Source: Clostridia bacterium (GTDB lineage: Bacteria; Bacillota; Peptococcia; Peptococcales; BICA1-8). Taken from it: 60,584 nt of DNA. Positions within the stretch are counted from its first letter, which is position 1. Every line of letters starts with the position of its first letter. Where the stretch lies: NCBI GenBank assembly GCA_030154225.1, contig JASKKI010000006.1, positions 1 to 60,584 of the forward strand. Direction: 5' to 3'. The notes under the pieces were generated by a model. That model searched no databases, was not told where the DNA came from, and saw only the letters and a program-made list of their open reading frames with translations. This document shows, in pieces, positions 41,384 through 50,588 of the stretch. Both the position numbers and the translations under genes were made by a program.

Positions 41384-42403
41384 ACTTTTACCCTGAATAA
41401 CAACCCCATGGGCAATACAAGGAATAGTTTCTCCTTGTTGAGTACTGGTTGGACTTAATAAAGCCCCTGTAGCAACAAGAAAAATATTTTTTAAGTTTCC
41501 TTTTAACATTTGCGGTAATAAATAACCTGCTAGAACACTTGCTGAGCAACCACAACCACTTCCCCCGGCATGGACATCTTGACCGGGATCATAAATTAAA
41601 ACTCCACAATCAGAATAATTAAATGAAATATCAAATCCCTTTTGTAAAACCAGTTCTTCACATAATACTCTCCCAATATTCCCTAAATCCCCAGTAATTA
41701 TCAAATCAAAATCTTTAGGATTTTTCCCAGTATCTTGAAAATATCTGATGATGGTATCAGCTGCAGCAGGGGCCATAGCCGAACCCATATCCGTGGCATT
41801 AGCTTGTCCCATATCAATAACTTTTCCCAAGATTCCCTGCGTTATAATTAAATCATTTTTTTCGGAATTTGCTTCCAGAATATACGCACCACTTCCGGTA
41901 ACTGTCCATTGGGCAGTCATTGTTCTCTGAACACCAAGTTCTGTAGGAAATCTTAATTGTCTCTCTGCTGCATCATGATGACTGGAACAAGCTACACCAA
42001 CCCTATTGGCAAAACCACCATCTATAAGTATTGAGCCTAATACTAATCCTTCAACCAGTGTTGAACATGCTCCATAAATACCTATATAAGGTACACCCAA
42101 AGACCTAGCCGTAAAGTTTGATGACATAATTTGATTTAATAAATCACCTGCTAAAAAATAATCTAAATCTTGTAGTAGCAGGTTTTTTTTAGCCAGGGCA
42201 ATTTCCAGACTGTGTTCTAGCATTTTTTGCTCTGTTTTTTCCCAGGACTTTTCTCCATCTAAATTATTTTCCAGAATATAATCAAATCCAGTACCTAAAG
42301 GGCCTTGTCCTTCTTTAGGGCCAACAATAGAAGCAAAAGAAACAACGGAAATTGGGTTTAAAAAATTAATTGTTTGTTTGCCTATTTTTTTATTCTGCAT
42401 CAT
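41381..42403 (-). CDS. spoVAD: Stage V sporulation protein AD
   Basis: 340 aa thiolase/ketoacyl-synthase-like fold protein that binds dipicolinic acid; B. subtilis SpoVAD is 338 aa. 'VVSFASIVGPKEGQGPLG', 'GIYGACSTLVEGLVLG' (with the fold's Cys), 'ACSSHHDAAERQ', 'DMGSAMAPAAADTI' and 'HAGGSGCGCSA' are typical SpoVAD blocks. The protein is complete to its C-terminus 'IAHGVVIQG', so the RNA-like sequence starts after, not inside, the gene. ATG 42403 follows GGATGAGG. Confidence 0.96.
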   Translation of the reverse strand: MMQNKKIGKQTINFLNPISVVSFASIVGPKEGQGPLGTGFDYILENNLDGEKSWEKTEQKMLEHSLEIALAKKNLLLQDLDYFLAGDLLNQIMSSNFTARSLGVPYIGIYGACSTLVEGLVLGSILIDGGFANRVGVACSSHHDAAERQLRFPTELGVQRTMTAQWTVTGSGAYILEANSEKNDLIITQGILGKVIDMGQANATDMGSAMAPAAADTIIRYFQDTGKNPKDFDLIITGDLGNIGRVLCEELVLQKGFDISFNYSDCGVLIYDPGQDVHAGGSGCGCSASVLAGYLLPQMLKGNLKNIFLVATGALLSPTSTQQGETIPCIAHGVVIQGKS

Positions 42404-42413
42404 TTCCTCATCC

Positions 42414-43070
42414 TTACTTAATAATATAAAATATTAAACCGATAATTACAGATATCAAACTGCCATAAAGAATTACAGGCCCTGCGATAGTAAATACTTT
42501 TGCTCCCACACCATATACATATCCCTCTCTTTTAAATTCTATAGCAGGTGATACAATAGAATTAGCAAACCCTGTAATGGGAACCATAGAACCTGCTCCT
42601 CCAAAACGGCCAATCTCATCATAAATTCCTAAACCTGTTAGTAAAGCTCCTATAAATACCATTACTGTTGCAGCTGCTACAGAAGCTTCTTTGTTGGAAA
42701 TTCCATTTAAAGTAAATATATTAATTATAATTTGGCCTATAGAACAAATAACTCCGCCGACAAAAAATGCAGCTAAAGAATTTTTTAAAACCGGAATTGG
42801 AGGAGCACTTTTTTGAACTATACGACCATAGCGTATTTGATTATATTTTTTTAAAATATTTTGCTGTTCAATTAATGATGCTCTAACCTTCTTTATCATT
42901 TTTCTACGATTTTTATCTGGAGTCTTAGCTTCCAAAAAGATAAGGTACTGGTAATCTTCTTGTAATCCTTGGTTTAAAGATTGGATTTCTGTATCTGATA
43001 TATCTTTTAAAACATTCAAGTTTTGCCAACGTTTTTCCAAACGATTTTTTATTTCATTAAAATCAGCCAT
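42414..43070 (-). CDS. spoVAC: Stage V sporulation protein AC with N-terminal extension
   Basis: 218 aa. Residues about 85-215 are the SpoVAC membrane domain ('AAFFVGGVICSIGQIIINIF', 'GRFGGAGSMVPITGFANSIV', 'GAKVFTIAGPVILYG'), a mechanosensitive channel component for dipicolinate release in B. subtilis (150 aa). The first 75 residues are an additional charged, helical segment ('EIKNRLEKRWQNLNVLKD', 'DKNRRKMIKKVRASLIEQQ'). The start ATG 43070 has GAGGTGA at the proper distance, so the extension is expressed. First gene of the spoVA operon. Confidence 0.93.
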   Translation of the reverse strand: MADFNEIKNRLEKRWQNLNVLKDISDTEIQSLNQGLQEDYQYLIFLEAKTPDKNRRKMIKKVRASLIEQQNILKKYNQIRYGRIVQKSAPPIPVLKNSLAAFFVGGVICSIGQIIINIFTLNGISNKEASVAAATVMVFIGALLTGLGIYDEIGRFGGAGSMVPITGFANSIVSPAIEFKREGYVYGVGAKVFTIAGPVILYGSLISVIIGLIFYIIK

Positions 43071-43089
43071 TTTAAGTCACCTCCATAAC

Positions 43090-43119
43090 TATTATCTCTC
43101 TTGTTAATTTCAATTATGC
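43090..43119 (-). promoter_or_regulatory. Possible sigma-G/sigma-F promoter of the spoVA operon
   Basis: GCATA at 43115-43119, an 18-bp spacer, then GATAATA at 43090-43096 (one mismatch to CATNNTA), 20 bp before the spoVAC start. The spoVA operon is sigma-G dependent in B. subtilis, and a terminator isolates it from sigF. Confidence 0.4.
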
Positions 43120-43122
43120 CCC

Positions 43123-43147
43123 AAAAAAAACCGGTAAAAACCGGTTT
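43123..43147 (-). terminator. Terminator of the spoIIA operon
   Basis: Stem AAACCGGT/ACCGGTTT with a TTTT loop and a run of T on the minus strand, overlapping the sigF stop. Confidence 0.88.
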
Positions 43148-43931
43148 ATGAAATGCTTGACTCCTGATTCAACAAATTTTTTATTCTTCTCAAGGCTTGT
43201 CTCTCGATTCTGGAAACTTGTACCTGAGATAGTCCAACTGTTTCCGCTACCTCTGTTTGAGTTTTATCCTGAAAAAATCTTAAAAGTAAAACTTCTCTTT
43301 CTTTAACAGGTAATTTATTTAAAATTTCTTTTAAAGCTAATTTATCAAACCAATGAGCTTCTTCATCAGAATCTTTCGTTAGCTGATCTAAAACATAAAT
43401 GGGATCACCATCATCTTGGTAAAGGGTTTCATGGATAGATGTAGGAGTTTGAACCGCTTCTAATGCAGCAACTATATCTTCTACTTCTATATCAAGTATT
43501 TCGGCAATTTCACTAATTTTTGGTTCCCTTCCTAATTCTTTTGTTAAAGTATCTCTGCATTTATTTACTTTGTAGGCAGTTTCTTTTAAAGATCTACTGA
43601 CTTTCACAGGATTATCATCTCTTAAAAATCTCCTGATTTCTCCAATAATCATTGGTACTGCATAAGTTGAAAATTTTACATTATAATTAGTATCAAATTT
43701 GTCAATTGCTTTGATTAAGCCAATTGTCCCAATTTGAAATAAATCTTCTATTTCATAACCTCTATTGGCAAATCTTTGAACTAAATTAAAAACCAGTCTT
43801 AAATTACAATTAATCAATCGTTCACGGGCTTGTTTATCTCCTGCTTGTGCTTTTATTAACAGTTCTGACATTTCATCATCTGATAGTAACGGGAATCTGG
43901 GTAAATTCATTTCTGACAATCTTACATTCAT
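43146..43931 (-). CDS. sigF: RNA polymerase forespore sigma factor F
   Basis: 261 aa. Region 2 ('NLRLVFNLVQRFANRGYEIEDLFQIG', in two parts; 'FSTYAVPMIIGEIRRFLRDD') and region 4 ('LPVKEREVLLLRFFQDKTQTEVAE', 'LSQVQVSRIERQALRRIK') identify a sporulation sigma of the SigF/SigG/SigB group; the position after spoIIAB makes it SigF. ATG 43931 with AAGGTGG upstream is chosen over the start at 43970, which would lie inside spoIIAB. Directs early forespore transcription. Confidence 0.96.
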   Translation of the reverse strand: MNVRLSEMNLPRFPLLSDDEMSELLIKAQAGDKQARERLINCNLRLVFNLVQRFANRGYEIEDLFQIGTIGLIKAIDKFDTNYNVKFSTYAVPMIIGEIRRFLRDDNPVKVSRSLKETAYKVNKCRDTLTKELGREPKISEIAEILDIEVEDIVAALEAVQTPTSIHETLYQDDGDPIYVLDQLTKDSDEEAHWFDKLALKEILNKLPVKEREVLLLRFFQDKTQTEVAETVGLSQVQVSRIERQALRRIKNLLNQESSIS

Positions 43932-43941
43932 ATTTTCCACC

Positions 43942-44397
43942 TTAAGTAGCCATGAGTGCGCATGACCCATTATCTACCAATTTTTTTTGTAAAATTACTT
44001 TTGTACCTTGACCAACCTCTGAAATTACTTCAACATTATCCATAAAAGATTTCATAAAAACAAAACCCAGTCCCATTCTATCAGGATCAGTAGAAAAAGT
44101 AGGAGTCATAGCCTGTTCAATATTTTCAATACCTACACCATTATCTTCGATGATTATTTCCAAGATCTCTTTATTTAGTTTTGCTTCTATAACTACAATT
44201 CCACTATTTCTATTCTGATAGCCATGAATAATTGCATTGGAAACAGCTTCTGAAACAGCGACTTTAATTTCTTCTAAATCATTTAGTGTAAAGTCTACTT
44301 GAGCCATCAGGCTGGCAATAAGAACTCTTGCTAAGGCAACATTTTCAGGTAAACTGGAAAACTCAAGTTTTACAAAATTTTTTTTATAATTCACCAT
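43942..44397 (-). CDS. spoIIAB: Anti-sigma F factor / protein kinase
   Basis: 151 aa GHKL-type kinase that holds SigF inactive and phosphorylates SpoIIAA. The N box 'EAVSNAIIHGY' (about 48-58), G1 box 'EDNGVGIENI' (about 84) and G2 box 'DRMGLGFVFMKSFMD' (about 105) form the ATP site. Three bases after spoIIAA, with GGAGG overlapping the spoIIAA end, and 10 bp before sigF. Confidence 0.97.
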   Translation of the reverse strand: MVNYKKNFVKLEFSSLPENVALARVLIASLMAQVDFTLNDLEEIKVAVSEAVSNAIIHGYQNRNSGIVVIEAKLNKEILEIIIEDNGVGIENIEQAMTPTFSTDPDRMGLGFVFMKSFMDNVEVISEVGQGTKVILQKKLVDNGSCALMAT

Positions 44398-44400
44398 TAT

Positions 44401-44736
44401 TTAAGCCTCCTTTGTTTCTTTCATCTCTTCTGCTTTAAACACTGGAATTATTTTCATAATTCCTGATAGATCCAATATTCGGTAAACAGAAGGTTTGATA
44501 CCAAATATTGATATTTTGCCACCTTTTTGCTGCATAATTTTATATCTACCTAAAAGTGCACCTAAACCTGAACTATCAATAAATTCAACTTGTGACAAAT
44601 CTATAATTAGATTACGCACAGGCCTATCCATTAATAATTTATCAACAGTTTCTCTAAATTCTTTAGCTACTACCAGGTCTAATTCCCCGAAAATTTTAAC
44701 TATTAAGCTGTCACTTTTTACTTTTACCGTAACCAT
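44401..44736 (-). CDS. spoIIAA: Anti-sigma F factor antagonist
   Basis: 111 aa STAS-domain protein. The phospho-acceptor is in 'FIDSSGLGALLGRYK', Ser56 by comparison with Ser58 of B. subtilis. When dephosphorylated by SpoIIE it displaces SigF from SpoIIAB. ATG 44736 has GAGGAGG upstream. First gene of the operon and preceded by a good sigma-H promoter, as in B. subtilis; unlike B. subtilis, dacF is separated by a terminator. Confidence 0.96.
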   Translation of the reverse strand: MVTVKVKSDSLIVKIFGELDLVVAKEFRETVDKLLMDRPVRNLIIDLSQVEFIDSSGLGALLGRYKIMQQKGGKISIFGIKPSVYRILDLSGIMKIIPVFKAEEMKETKEA

Positions 44737-44768
44737 TTACCTCATCCTCCTCTAATAAACTAGCAAAA

Positions 44769-44797
44769 TTATTCTACAATAAAAATCAGTTTCCTGC
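44769..44797 (-). promoter_or_regulatory. Sigma-H promoter of spoIIAA-spoIIAB-sigF
   Basis: GCAGGAAAC (44789-44797; consensus RNAGGAWWW, one mismatch), 11-bp spacer, GTAGAATAA (44769-44777; consensus RNNGAATWW, full match), 32 bp upstream of the spoIIAA start. Sigma-H control of this operon is established in B. subtilis. Confidence 0.75.
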
Positions 44798-44858
44798 TAA
44801 TATTTGGAAAAAAGAATGTCGAAGTTTAGCAAATTTCTTTGAACAATAATGATGTAAT

Positions 44859-44888
44859 AATAAAAAGCACCTCAATGGAAGTGCTTTT
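44859..44888 (-). terminator. Terminator of dacF
   Basis: Stem AAAAGCAC/GTGCTTTT with a partly paired centre, followed by TTATTATT on the minus strand, four bases after the dacF stop. Confidence 0.8.
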
Positions 44889-44892
44889 ATTA

Positions 44893-46047
44893 TTAATCGA
44901 AATCTAGTATATCTTTAATCAGTTTTTTATACTGCCGCCAGAAACTTCCTCTTTCCACACCTTCTTTAGCCACAATATCAAATTTTTTAATAGGTTCATT
45001 TTCTTTTAAAATAGATATCTTACCAATTACCTGGCCTTTTTTGATAGGAGCAGTTATTACTGGGTCCATTTCTATCCTGGTACTAATTCCTTCTTCTCTA
45101 CCTTTAGGTAATATTAAACCTACCCTAGCATTTGTTACTGCTTTTACATAATCTTGTGCACCTTTACCTACTTTTACTTCAGCAATTTCTTGCCCTTCTT
45201 TCATAAATTCTTTAAAAATATATGAGGCAAAACCATGATTAAACAGAATCATACTATCCCTAAAATTCCCTTTACGCTGTGGAGCACCCAAAACTACAGA
45301 AATAAGTCTTAAACCATTTCTTTCTGCCGTTGAAGCTAAACAAAAACCTGATTCTTCACCTATCCAACCCGTCTTAAATCCGTCTGCCCCAGGATACCAC
45401 CAGAGTAATTTATTAGTATTATCAAGTTGAAAAGGTTTACCGGTATTCTCTCTTAAACGATAATGTTTTATAGAGGTTAACTGTAATATTTCTTCATGTT
45501 TTAGTGCCTCTCTCCCTATTTGAGCCATATCATAGGCACTGGTATAATGACCATCAGCAGGCAAACCATATGAATTCACAAAATTTGTATCTTTTAATCC
45601 CAATTCCTTTGCCTTATTATTCATTACTTCCACAAAAGACTCATGGGTACCATATAAATGTTCTGCTACTGCAACACAAGCATCATTTGCCGAACCAACT
45701 GCAATAGCTATTAATAATTCTTTCAAGGTCATTTCTTCTCCTGGTTCCAAATAGATTTGTGAACCACCCAATCTCCAAGCATTTTCACTAGCTACCACTA
45801 TATCATCATAACTACCTCTACCTTCTTTAATTGCTTCAATAGCTATAAGTAAAGTCATCAGTTTGGTGACACTAGCAGGAGCTCTTCTTGCATGGGAATT
45901 CTTTTCATATAATACTTTTCCTGAAGTTGCATCTATTAAAATAGCTGAAGGTGTTTCTAGAGTAAGTTCTACACTATAAGAAATGGTAGGGAATAAAGTA
46001 AATGTAAAAAGGAACAGTGTTAATACTGCTAACTGTTTTCTGAACAT
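44893..46047 (-). CDS. dacF: D-alanyl-D-alanine carboxypeptidase (DacF-type)
   Basis: 384 aa penicillin-binding protein of low molecular mass that trims D-Ala from peptidoglycan stem peptides. A signal peptide (about 1-22, 'VLTLFLFTFTLFPTISYS' core), the catalytic SxxK as 'ASVTKLM' (about 58), SxN as 'GSANDAC' (about 115) and KTG as 'DGFKTGWIG' (about 220), then the C-terminal PBP5-type domain. ATG 46047 with AAAGGAGG is chosen over the start at 46098. In B. subtilis dacF is a forespore gene heading spoIIA; here it has the same place but its own terminator. Confidence 0.94.
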   Translation of the reverse strand: MFRKQLAVLTLFLFTFTLFPTISYSVELTLETPSAILIDATSGKVLYEKNSHARRAPASVTKLMTLLIAIEAIKEGRGSYDDIVVASENAWRLGGSQIYLEPGEEMTLKELLIAIAVGSANDACVAVAEHLYGTHESFVEVMNNKAKELGLKDTNFVNSYGLPADGHYTSAYDMAQIGREALKHEEILQLTSIKHYRLRENTGKPFQLDNTNKLLWWYPGADGFKTGWIGEESGFCLASTAERNGLRLISVVLGAPQRKGNFRDSMILFNHGFASYIFKEFMKEGQEIAEVKVGKGAQDYVKAVTNARVGLILPKGREEGISTRIEMDPVITAPIKKGQVIGKISILKENEPIKKFDIVAKEGVERGSFWRQYKKLIKDILDFD

Positions 46048-46149
46048 AAATTTACCTCCTTTTAAAAATGTGTTTTTATTATTTCCAAAACTGGGCAAGG
46101 TATGCTTATAGTTGAAAAGTAGAATAATATTTTCAGGAGGTGTTATTTT

Positions 46150-46272
46150 ATGAACACAATTTTAGCTTTATTTTTGCTTTTTATTTTAGGAGGGATGACA
46201 ATATATGTATTAATAACCAAAGTAATTATTCCAATTTATAAAATTTATCAAAATCAAATGCAATTAAAATAG
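46150..46272 (+). CDS. 40-residue single-helix membrane protein
   Basis: A short ORF with an excellent CAGGAGG eight bases before ATG 46150. The peptide is one hydrophobic helix (about residues 3-29, 'ILALFLLFILGGMTIYVLI') followed by a short polar tail ending KIYQNQMQLK. No family recognised. It is divergent from dacF and convergent with pdp, with which it shares a hairpin terminator. Its size, start site and position between sporulation genes make a real small protein likely. Confidence 0.6.
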   Translation: MNTILALFLLFILGGMTIYVLITKVIIPIYKIYQNQMQLK

Positions 46273-46274
46273 AA

Positions 46275-46295
46275 AACCGACGAATATCGTCGGTT
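46275..46295 (-). terminator. Terminator of pdp (may serve both strands)
   Basis: 9-bp stem AACCGACGA/TCGTCGGTT with a 3-nt loop. On the minus strand TTTTCTATTTT follows; on the plus strand the tract is weaker. Confidence 0.7.
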
Positions 46296-46306
46296 AAATA
46301 ATTGTT

Positions 46307-47611
46307 TTATGTAATTATATCCAATATAAGCTCAGGTTTGTTTACTTTTTCTTTACTAAATTTATATGAATTCTCAATTATGGAAACTGCCTCTCTAACC
46401 TTTTTCCCATCATTAAAATAAACTTCTGCCAAAATATCATCTTTTTCTACTTTATCGCCAATCTTTTTCTTAATCAAAATACCTACCCCTAAGTCTATTT
46501 TATCTTCTTTTTTAGCTCTACCAGCACCAATTATCATAGCAGCCCTGCCTATTTCTTCAGTATCAATTTCTTTTACATATCCTTGGTAGGAACTTCTAAT
46601 ATCTAATTTGAATTTACCAAGAGGTAAAATCTCTAAATTTTCCTTTACCCTTTCATCCCCCCCTTGAGCTTTAATAAATTCACCAAACTTTAAAAGCCCT
46701 TTTCCTGAGTAAAGTATTTCTGTTGCATATTCATAGCCTTCCTCAAAATTTGTAGTCTTTTTACCTAAGACAAACATATAACTGGCTAAGACTAAACATA
46801 GTTCTGTTAGATCTTTAGGACCTTGACCTTTCAGGGTTAAAATAGCTTCTCTTACTTCTAAAGAATTTCCAATTGCTTCCCCTAAAGGTTGATTCATATT
46901 AGAGATAACTGCCATGGTTTTTCGATTAAAATTATTTCCTATATTCACCATTACCCTAGCTAGTTTTTTTGCCTCGGAAATATCTTTTATAAAAGCTCCA
47001 TTGCCAACTTTTACATCCAGTAAAATAGCATCTGCCCCTGCCGCAATTTTTTTACTCATTACGCTGCTGGCAATAAGGGGAATAGAATTTACTGTCGCAG
47101 TAACATCCCGTAAAGCATATAATTTTTTATCTGCAGGCACCAAGTTTCCAGATTGTCCTACTATAGCTAAATTAATACTATTAACTTGTTTAATAAACTC
47201 TTCCCTTGTTAATTCAACATTAAAACCTGGTATGGCTTCTAATTTATCAATGGTACCACCAGTGTGTCCTAAACCCCTCCCAGACATTTTTGCCACAGGA
47301 ACTCCACCTGCAGCAACAAGAGGACCTAATACAAGGGTTGTGGTATCTCCTACACCACCGGTACTGTGCTTGTCAACTTTAATACCCTTTATCTCACTTA
47401 AATCAATAGTTTCACCTGACTTTATCATTTCCTTGGTTAAGAATGCTATTTCTTCATCATTCATTCCTCTAAAAAAAACGGCCATAGCCCAGGCCGATAC
47501 CTGATAATCAGGAATAAACCCTTTTACATATCCTTGAATAAAATATTCAATTTCTTCTTTAGTTAAATTTTGACCATCTCTTTTTTTAGCAATAATATCA
47601 TATGCCCGCAT
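46307..47611 (-). CDS. pdp: Pyrimidine-nucleoside phosphorylase
   Basis: 434 aa. Phosphorolysis of uridine and deoxyuridine/thymidine to (deoxy)ribose 1-phosphate. The phosphate site '[15 protein letters not shown]' (about 80) and the family signature '[16 protein letters not shown]' (about 111) are present, with 'DVKVGNGAF' later. ATG 47611 is chosen because the family begins MRxxDII. It overlaps the pnp end by 14 bp. With pnp and deoB it forms a nucleoside-salvage operon whose end product is ribose 5-phosphate. Confidence 0.95.
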   Translation of the reverse strand: MRAYDIIAKKRDGQNLTKEEIEYFIQGYVKGFIPDYQVSAWAMAVFFRGMNDEEIAFLTKEMIKSGETIDLSEIKGIKVDKHSTGGVGDTTTLVLGPLVAAGGVPVAKMSGRGLGHTGGTIDKLEAIPGFNVELTREEFIKQVNSINLAIVGQSGNLVPADKKLYALRDVTATVNSIPLIASSVMSKKIAAGADAILLDVKVGNGAFIKDISEAKKLARVMVNIGNNFNRKTMAVISNMNQPLGEAIGNSLEVREAILTLKGQGPKDLTELCLVLASYMFVLGKKTTNFEEGYEYATEILYSGKGLLKFGEFIKAQGGDERVKENLEILPLGKFKLDIRSSYQGYVKEIDTEEIGRAAMIIGAGRAKKEDKIDLGVGILIKKKIGDKVEKDDILAEVYFNDGKKVREAVSIIENSYKFSKEKVNKPELILDIIT

Positions 47612-48425
47612 TTTCATTCCCTACCCCAATTTCCTTTATTATTCCTAATAATAAAGAGCGTAAATTTTCTCTAACTTTTTCAGCAGTTTCCATGACCTCA
47701 TCATGGGTTAATTTTTTTCCTGTAACTCCTGCAGCCATATTAGTAATACAGGAAATACCTAAAACTGACATACTACCATGGTTAGCAACAATAACCTCTG
47801 GTACGGTTGACATACCTACTGCATCAGCACCAATAGTCCGGAGATATTTAATTTCTGCCGGTGTTTCATAACTGGGACCTGTAACAGCAGCATAGATCCC
47901 TTCCCGAATTTCAATATTTAATTTTTTAGCAACATTTTTAGCTAATGAAATTAATTTCGAACTATAAGCCTCTGTCATATCTGGAAACCTTGGCCCGAAT
48001 TCAGCAAGATTTTTCCCTATCAATGGATTTGTACCCATTAAATTAATATGATCATTTATTAACATAATTGTCCCCTCTGAAAAAGAAAGGTTTATTCCAC
48101 CTGCTGCATTTGTTACAATTAGAAATTTAATTCCTAATCCTTGCATAACCCTAATAGGGAAAGTAATTTTTTGTAAATTATACCCTTCATAATAATGAAA
48201 GCGACCCTGCATGGTTAAGACAGGTACATCAGCCAATTTTCCGATTACTAATTGTCCTGCATGACCTTCAACAGTAGACTCGGGAAAATTTGGTATATCC
48301 TTGTATGGTAAAAATAAAGGATCAGTTATCTCTTCGGCTAAGACGCCAAGACCGGAACCTAAAATTAGACCAATTTTTGGTTTAATCTTTATCTGCTTTT
48401 GTATATACTCTAAAGTTACTTTCAC
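47598..48425 (-). CDS. pnp: Purine-nucleoside phosphorylase
   Basis: 275 aa trimeric-type enzyme (inosine/guanosine phosphorylase). '[14 protein letters not shown]' (phosphate loop, about 19), '[14 protein letters not shown]', 'GRFHYYEGY' and '[11 protein letters not shown]' (about 115) and '[16 protein letters not shown]' (about 190) are all typical. GTG start at 48425 with AGAGGTG upstream. Operon order deoB-pnp-pdp-(dacF). Confidence 0.96.
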   Translation of the reverse strand: MKVTLEYIQKQIKIKPKIGLILGSGLGVLAEEITDPLFLPYKDIPNFPESTVEGHAGQLVIGKLADVPVLTMQGRFHYYEGYNLQKITFPIRVMQGLGIKFLIVTNAAGGINLSFSEGTIMLINDHINLMGTNPLIGKNLAEFGPRFPDMTEAYSSKLISLAKNVAKKLNIEIREGIYAAVTGPSYETPAEIKYLRTIGADAVGMSTVPEVIVANHGSMSVLGISCITNMAAGVTGKKLTHDEVMETAEKVRENLRSLLLGIIKEIGVGNENAGI

Positions 48426-48436
48426 TTTTTCACCTC

Positions 48437-49606
48437 TTATCTTCTAATATTGTCCCACATGCTTTTCCCAAAACCATTATAAGGTATCTGGAAGTATTCG
48501 GCAATTGTTGCTCCAATATCGCCAAAACTTTCCCTTATTCCTAAATTAATACTTCCTTGAACCTTTTCACCCATTATTAAAACAGGTACATATTCTCTAC
48601 TATGATCTGTACTAATTGTAGTAGGGTCACAACCATGATCACCGGCAATAATTAACATAGTCTCCTTATCTAAAATGTCCCATATTTCCGGGAGCCTTTT
48701 ATCAAATTCTTCTAACGCCCGGGCATAACCCACTGGATCATTGCGATGTCCAAACTTAGCATCAAAGTCAACTAAGTTGGCAAATATCAAACCATCCTTT
48801 AATTCCTTAAAGGCTAGTAAAGTTTTATCAACTCCATCCATATTACTAGTAGTATGATAATTAGCAGTAATACCCTGGTTTGCAAATATGTCTTTTATTT
48901 TGCCTATAGATATTACCTGTTTTCCTTTTTCTTTTAAAGTGTCAAGTAAAGTCTTTTCAGGCGGTTTTAAAGAATAATCATGGCGGTTAGCAGTTCTGAT
49001 AAAATTTCCAGGTGTTCCGATAAATGGCCTAGCTATAACTCTACCTACTTTATAAGGTCCAGTAAGGAGCTTTCTGGCAATTTCACACATTTTATATAAT
49101 TCTTTCAAAGGAACAATATCCTCATGGGCAGCTATCTGAAAAACACTATCTGCCGAAGTATAAATAATTGGATACCCTGTCTCCATGTGTTTTTTACCTA
49201 AACGTTCTATTATTTCTGTACCGGAAGCAACTTCATTTCCTAAAGTTTTTCGCCCAATTAAATTTTCAAATCTATTAATTAGTTCTGTGGGGAATCCTTC
49301 TGGAAAGGTTGGAAAGGGATCTTCAGTGATTAAACCCATCATTTCCCAGTGTCCTGTTGTAGTATCTTTACCCTGAGATTTTTCGGCCATTTTTCCATAG
49401 GCCCCCAAAGTATTTTTTACAGTCTTAACTCCTTTAATCTCGGTAATATTGCCAATACCCATTTGGGCTAAATTAGGCAATTCTATTCCATCTATTGCCA
49501 TAGAAATATTTTTTAAAGTATTTGAACCTTTATCTCCATATAAATAGGCATCAGGTAACTCTCCAACTCCTAAACTATCTAATACTAATAGGATTACTTT
49601 TGCCAT
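48437..49606 (-). CDS. deoB: Phosphopentomutase
   Basis: 389 aa alkaline-phosphatase-superfamily metalloenzyme converting (deoxy)ribose 1-phosphate to 5-phosphate. Metal/active-site motifs '[13 protein letters not shown]' (about 7-19), '[12 protein letters not shown]' (phospho-Thr site, about 80), '[15 protein letters not shown]' (about 285) and '[19 protein letters not shown]' (about 322). It links the two phosphorylases downstream to central carbon metabolism. Eighteen bases after xerD. Confidence 0.97.
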   Translation of the reverse strand: MAKVILLVLDSLGVGELPDAYLYGDKGSNTLKNISMAIDGIELPNLAQMGIGNITEIKGVKTVKNTLGAYGKMAEKSQGKDTTTGHWEMMGLITEDPFPTFPEGFPTELINRFENLIGRKTLGNEVASGTEIIERLGKKHMETGYPIIYTSADSVFQIAAHEDIVPLKELYKMCEIARKLLTGPYKVGRVIARPFIGTPGNFIRTANRHDYSLKPPEKTLLDTLKEKGKQVISIGKIKDIFANQGITANYHTTSNMDGVDKTLLAFKELKDGLIFANLVDFDAKFGHRNDPVGYARALEEFDKRLPEIWDILDKETMLIIAGDHGCDPTTISTDHSREYVPVLIMGEKVQGSINLGIRESFGDIGATIAEYFQIPYNGFGKSMWDNIRR

Positions 49607-49624
49607 TTAACTTATTTTACCTCC

Positions 49625-50515
49625 TTATGCTCTGGGATGAGTTTGCTTAAAAACCCGGGTGATTTTCTTACGGGTTAAGTGAGTATAGATTTGGGTTGTC
49701 GAAATATCAGCATGTCCTAGCATTTCCTGGACTGCACGTAAATCTGCACCATTTTCCAAAAGGTGGGTTGCAAAGGAATGACGTAAAACATGGGGAGTAA
49801 TTTCTTTTTCAATACCTGCTTTTTGGGCATGGGCTTTTAAAATTTTCCAAAAACCTTGTCTCGTTAATTTTCTACCATGGTGATTTAAAAAAATTGCTTG
49901 TTCCCTTGGATTTTTTAATAGTTTATTTCTTCCCCATTTTAAATATGTATTAAGACTTTCTATAGCTTTGGAACCTATAGGAATAATCCTTTCTTTTGAC
50001 CCTTTACCCATACATCTTATGTAACCCATTTCCAAATTCACGTTATTTATGCCTAAATTTATAAGCTCAGAAACACGCATCCCGGTAGCATAAAGTACTT
50101 CTAACATTGCTTTATCCCTGACACCTGTTGCTGAATTTAATTTTTTTGGCTCTTCTAAAAGCCTGTCCACTTCAGGTATGGATAATATTTTAGGTAATTT
50201 TTTATCTTGTTTAGGTCTTTCTAAATCATCAGCAGGATTTTCCTTTATATATCCTTCCTGAAACAAAAATTTAAAAAATGTTTTAAGGGCTGCAATATGG
50301 CGAGAAATAGTAGCTGCAGCCCTTTTCTTTTTTTTCAAGTGGGCTAAATAGGCAGTAATATGTTCTCTTTGTATGATTTCTAGATTATTGATATAATTTT
50401 TTTTTAAAAAATCTATAAAATTTAATAAATCTCGTTTATAAGAATCTAATGTATTTTCACTTAAACCTCTTTCAATTAGAAGAAAATTAATGAATTCATC
50501 TACTAACCCGGTCAC
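49625..50515 (-). CDS. xerD: Site-specific tyrosine recombinase XerD
   Basis: 296 aa, the B. subtilis length. SAM-like N-terminal domain 'FINFLLIERGLSENTLDSY' and a catalytic domain with Arg in 'YATGMRVSELINL', 'HVLRHSFATHLLENGADL' and 'MLGHADISTTQIYTHL' with the nucleophile Tyr. It resolves chromosome dimers at dif. GTG start at 50515 after GGAGAGTG. In B. subtilis the same position holds ripX/xerD before drm. In contrast to the recombinase remnant at the window start, this one is intact. Confidence 0.95.
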   Translation of the reverse strand: MTGLVDEFINFLLIERGLSENTLDSYKRDLLNFIDFLKKNYINNLEIIQREHITAYLAHLKKKKRAAATISRHIAALKTFFKFLFQEGYIKENPADDLERPKQDKKLPKILSIPEVDRLLEEPKKLNSATGVRDKAMLEVLYATGMRVSELINLGINNVNLEMGYIRCMGKGSKERIIPIGSKAIESLNTYLKWGRNKLLKNPREQAIFLNHHGRKLTRQGFWKILKAHAQKAGIEKEITPHVLRHSFATHLLENGADLRAVQEMLGHADISTTQIYTHLTRKKITRVFKQTHPRA

Positions 50516-50588
50516 TTTTTCACTCTCCTTAAATACAGTTATACCTGGTTAGTATTTCCACATTAAATATTATTCTCCTGTTTCTTAT

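Noticed and set aside
41197-41415. 72-codon minus-strand ORF across the spoVAD-spoVAEb gap
   Set aside because: It overlaps both neighbours, has no ribosome-binding site at its start and coincides with the structured RNA; its residues are an unusual Ser/Leu/Cys mixture typical of chance frames.
46100-46140. Sigma-H promoter for the 40-residue small protein
   Set aside because: A GTAGAATAA -10-like box is present, but the nearest AAGG element is a poor -35 match at the wrong spacing.
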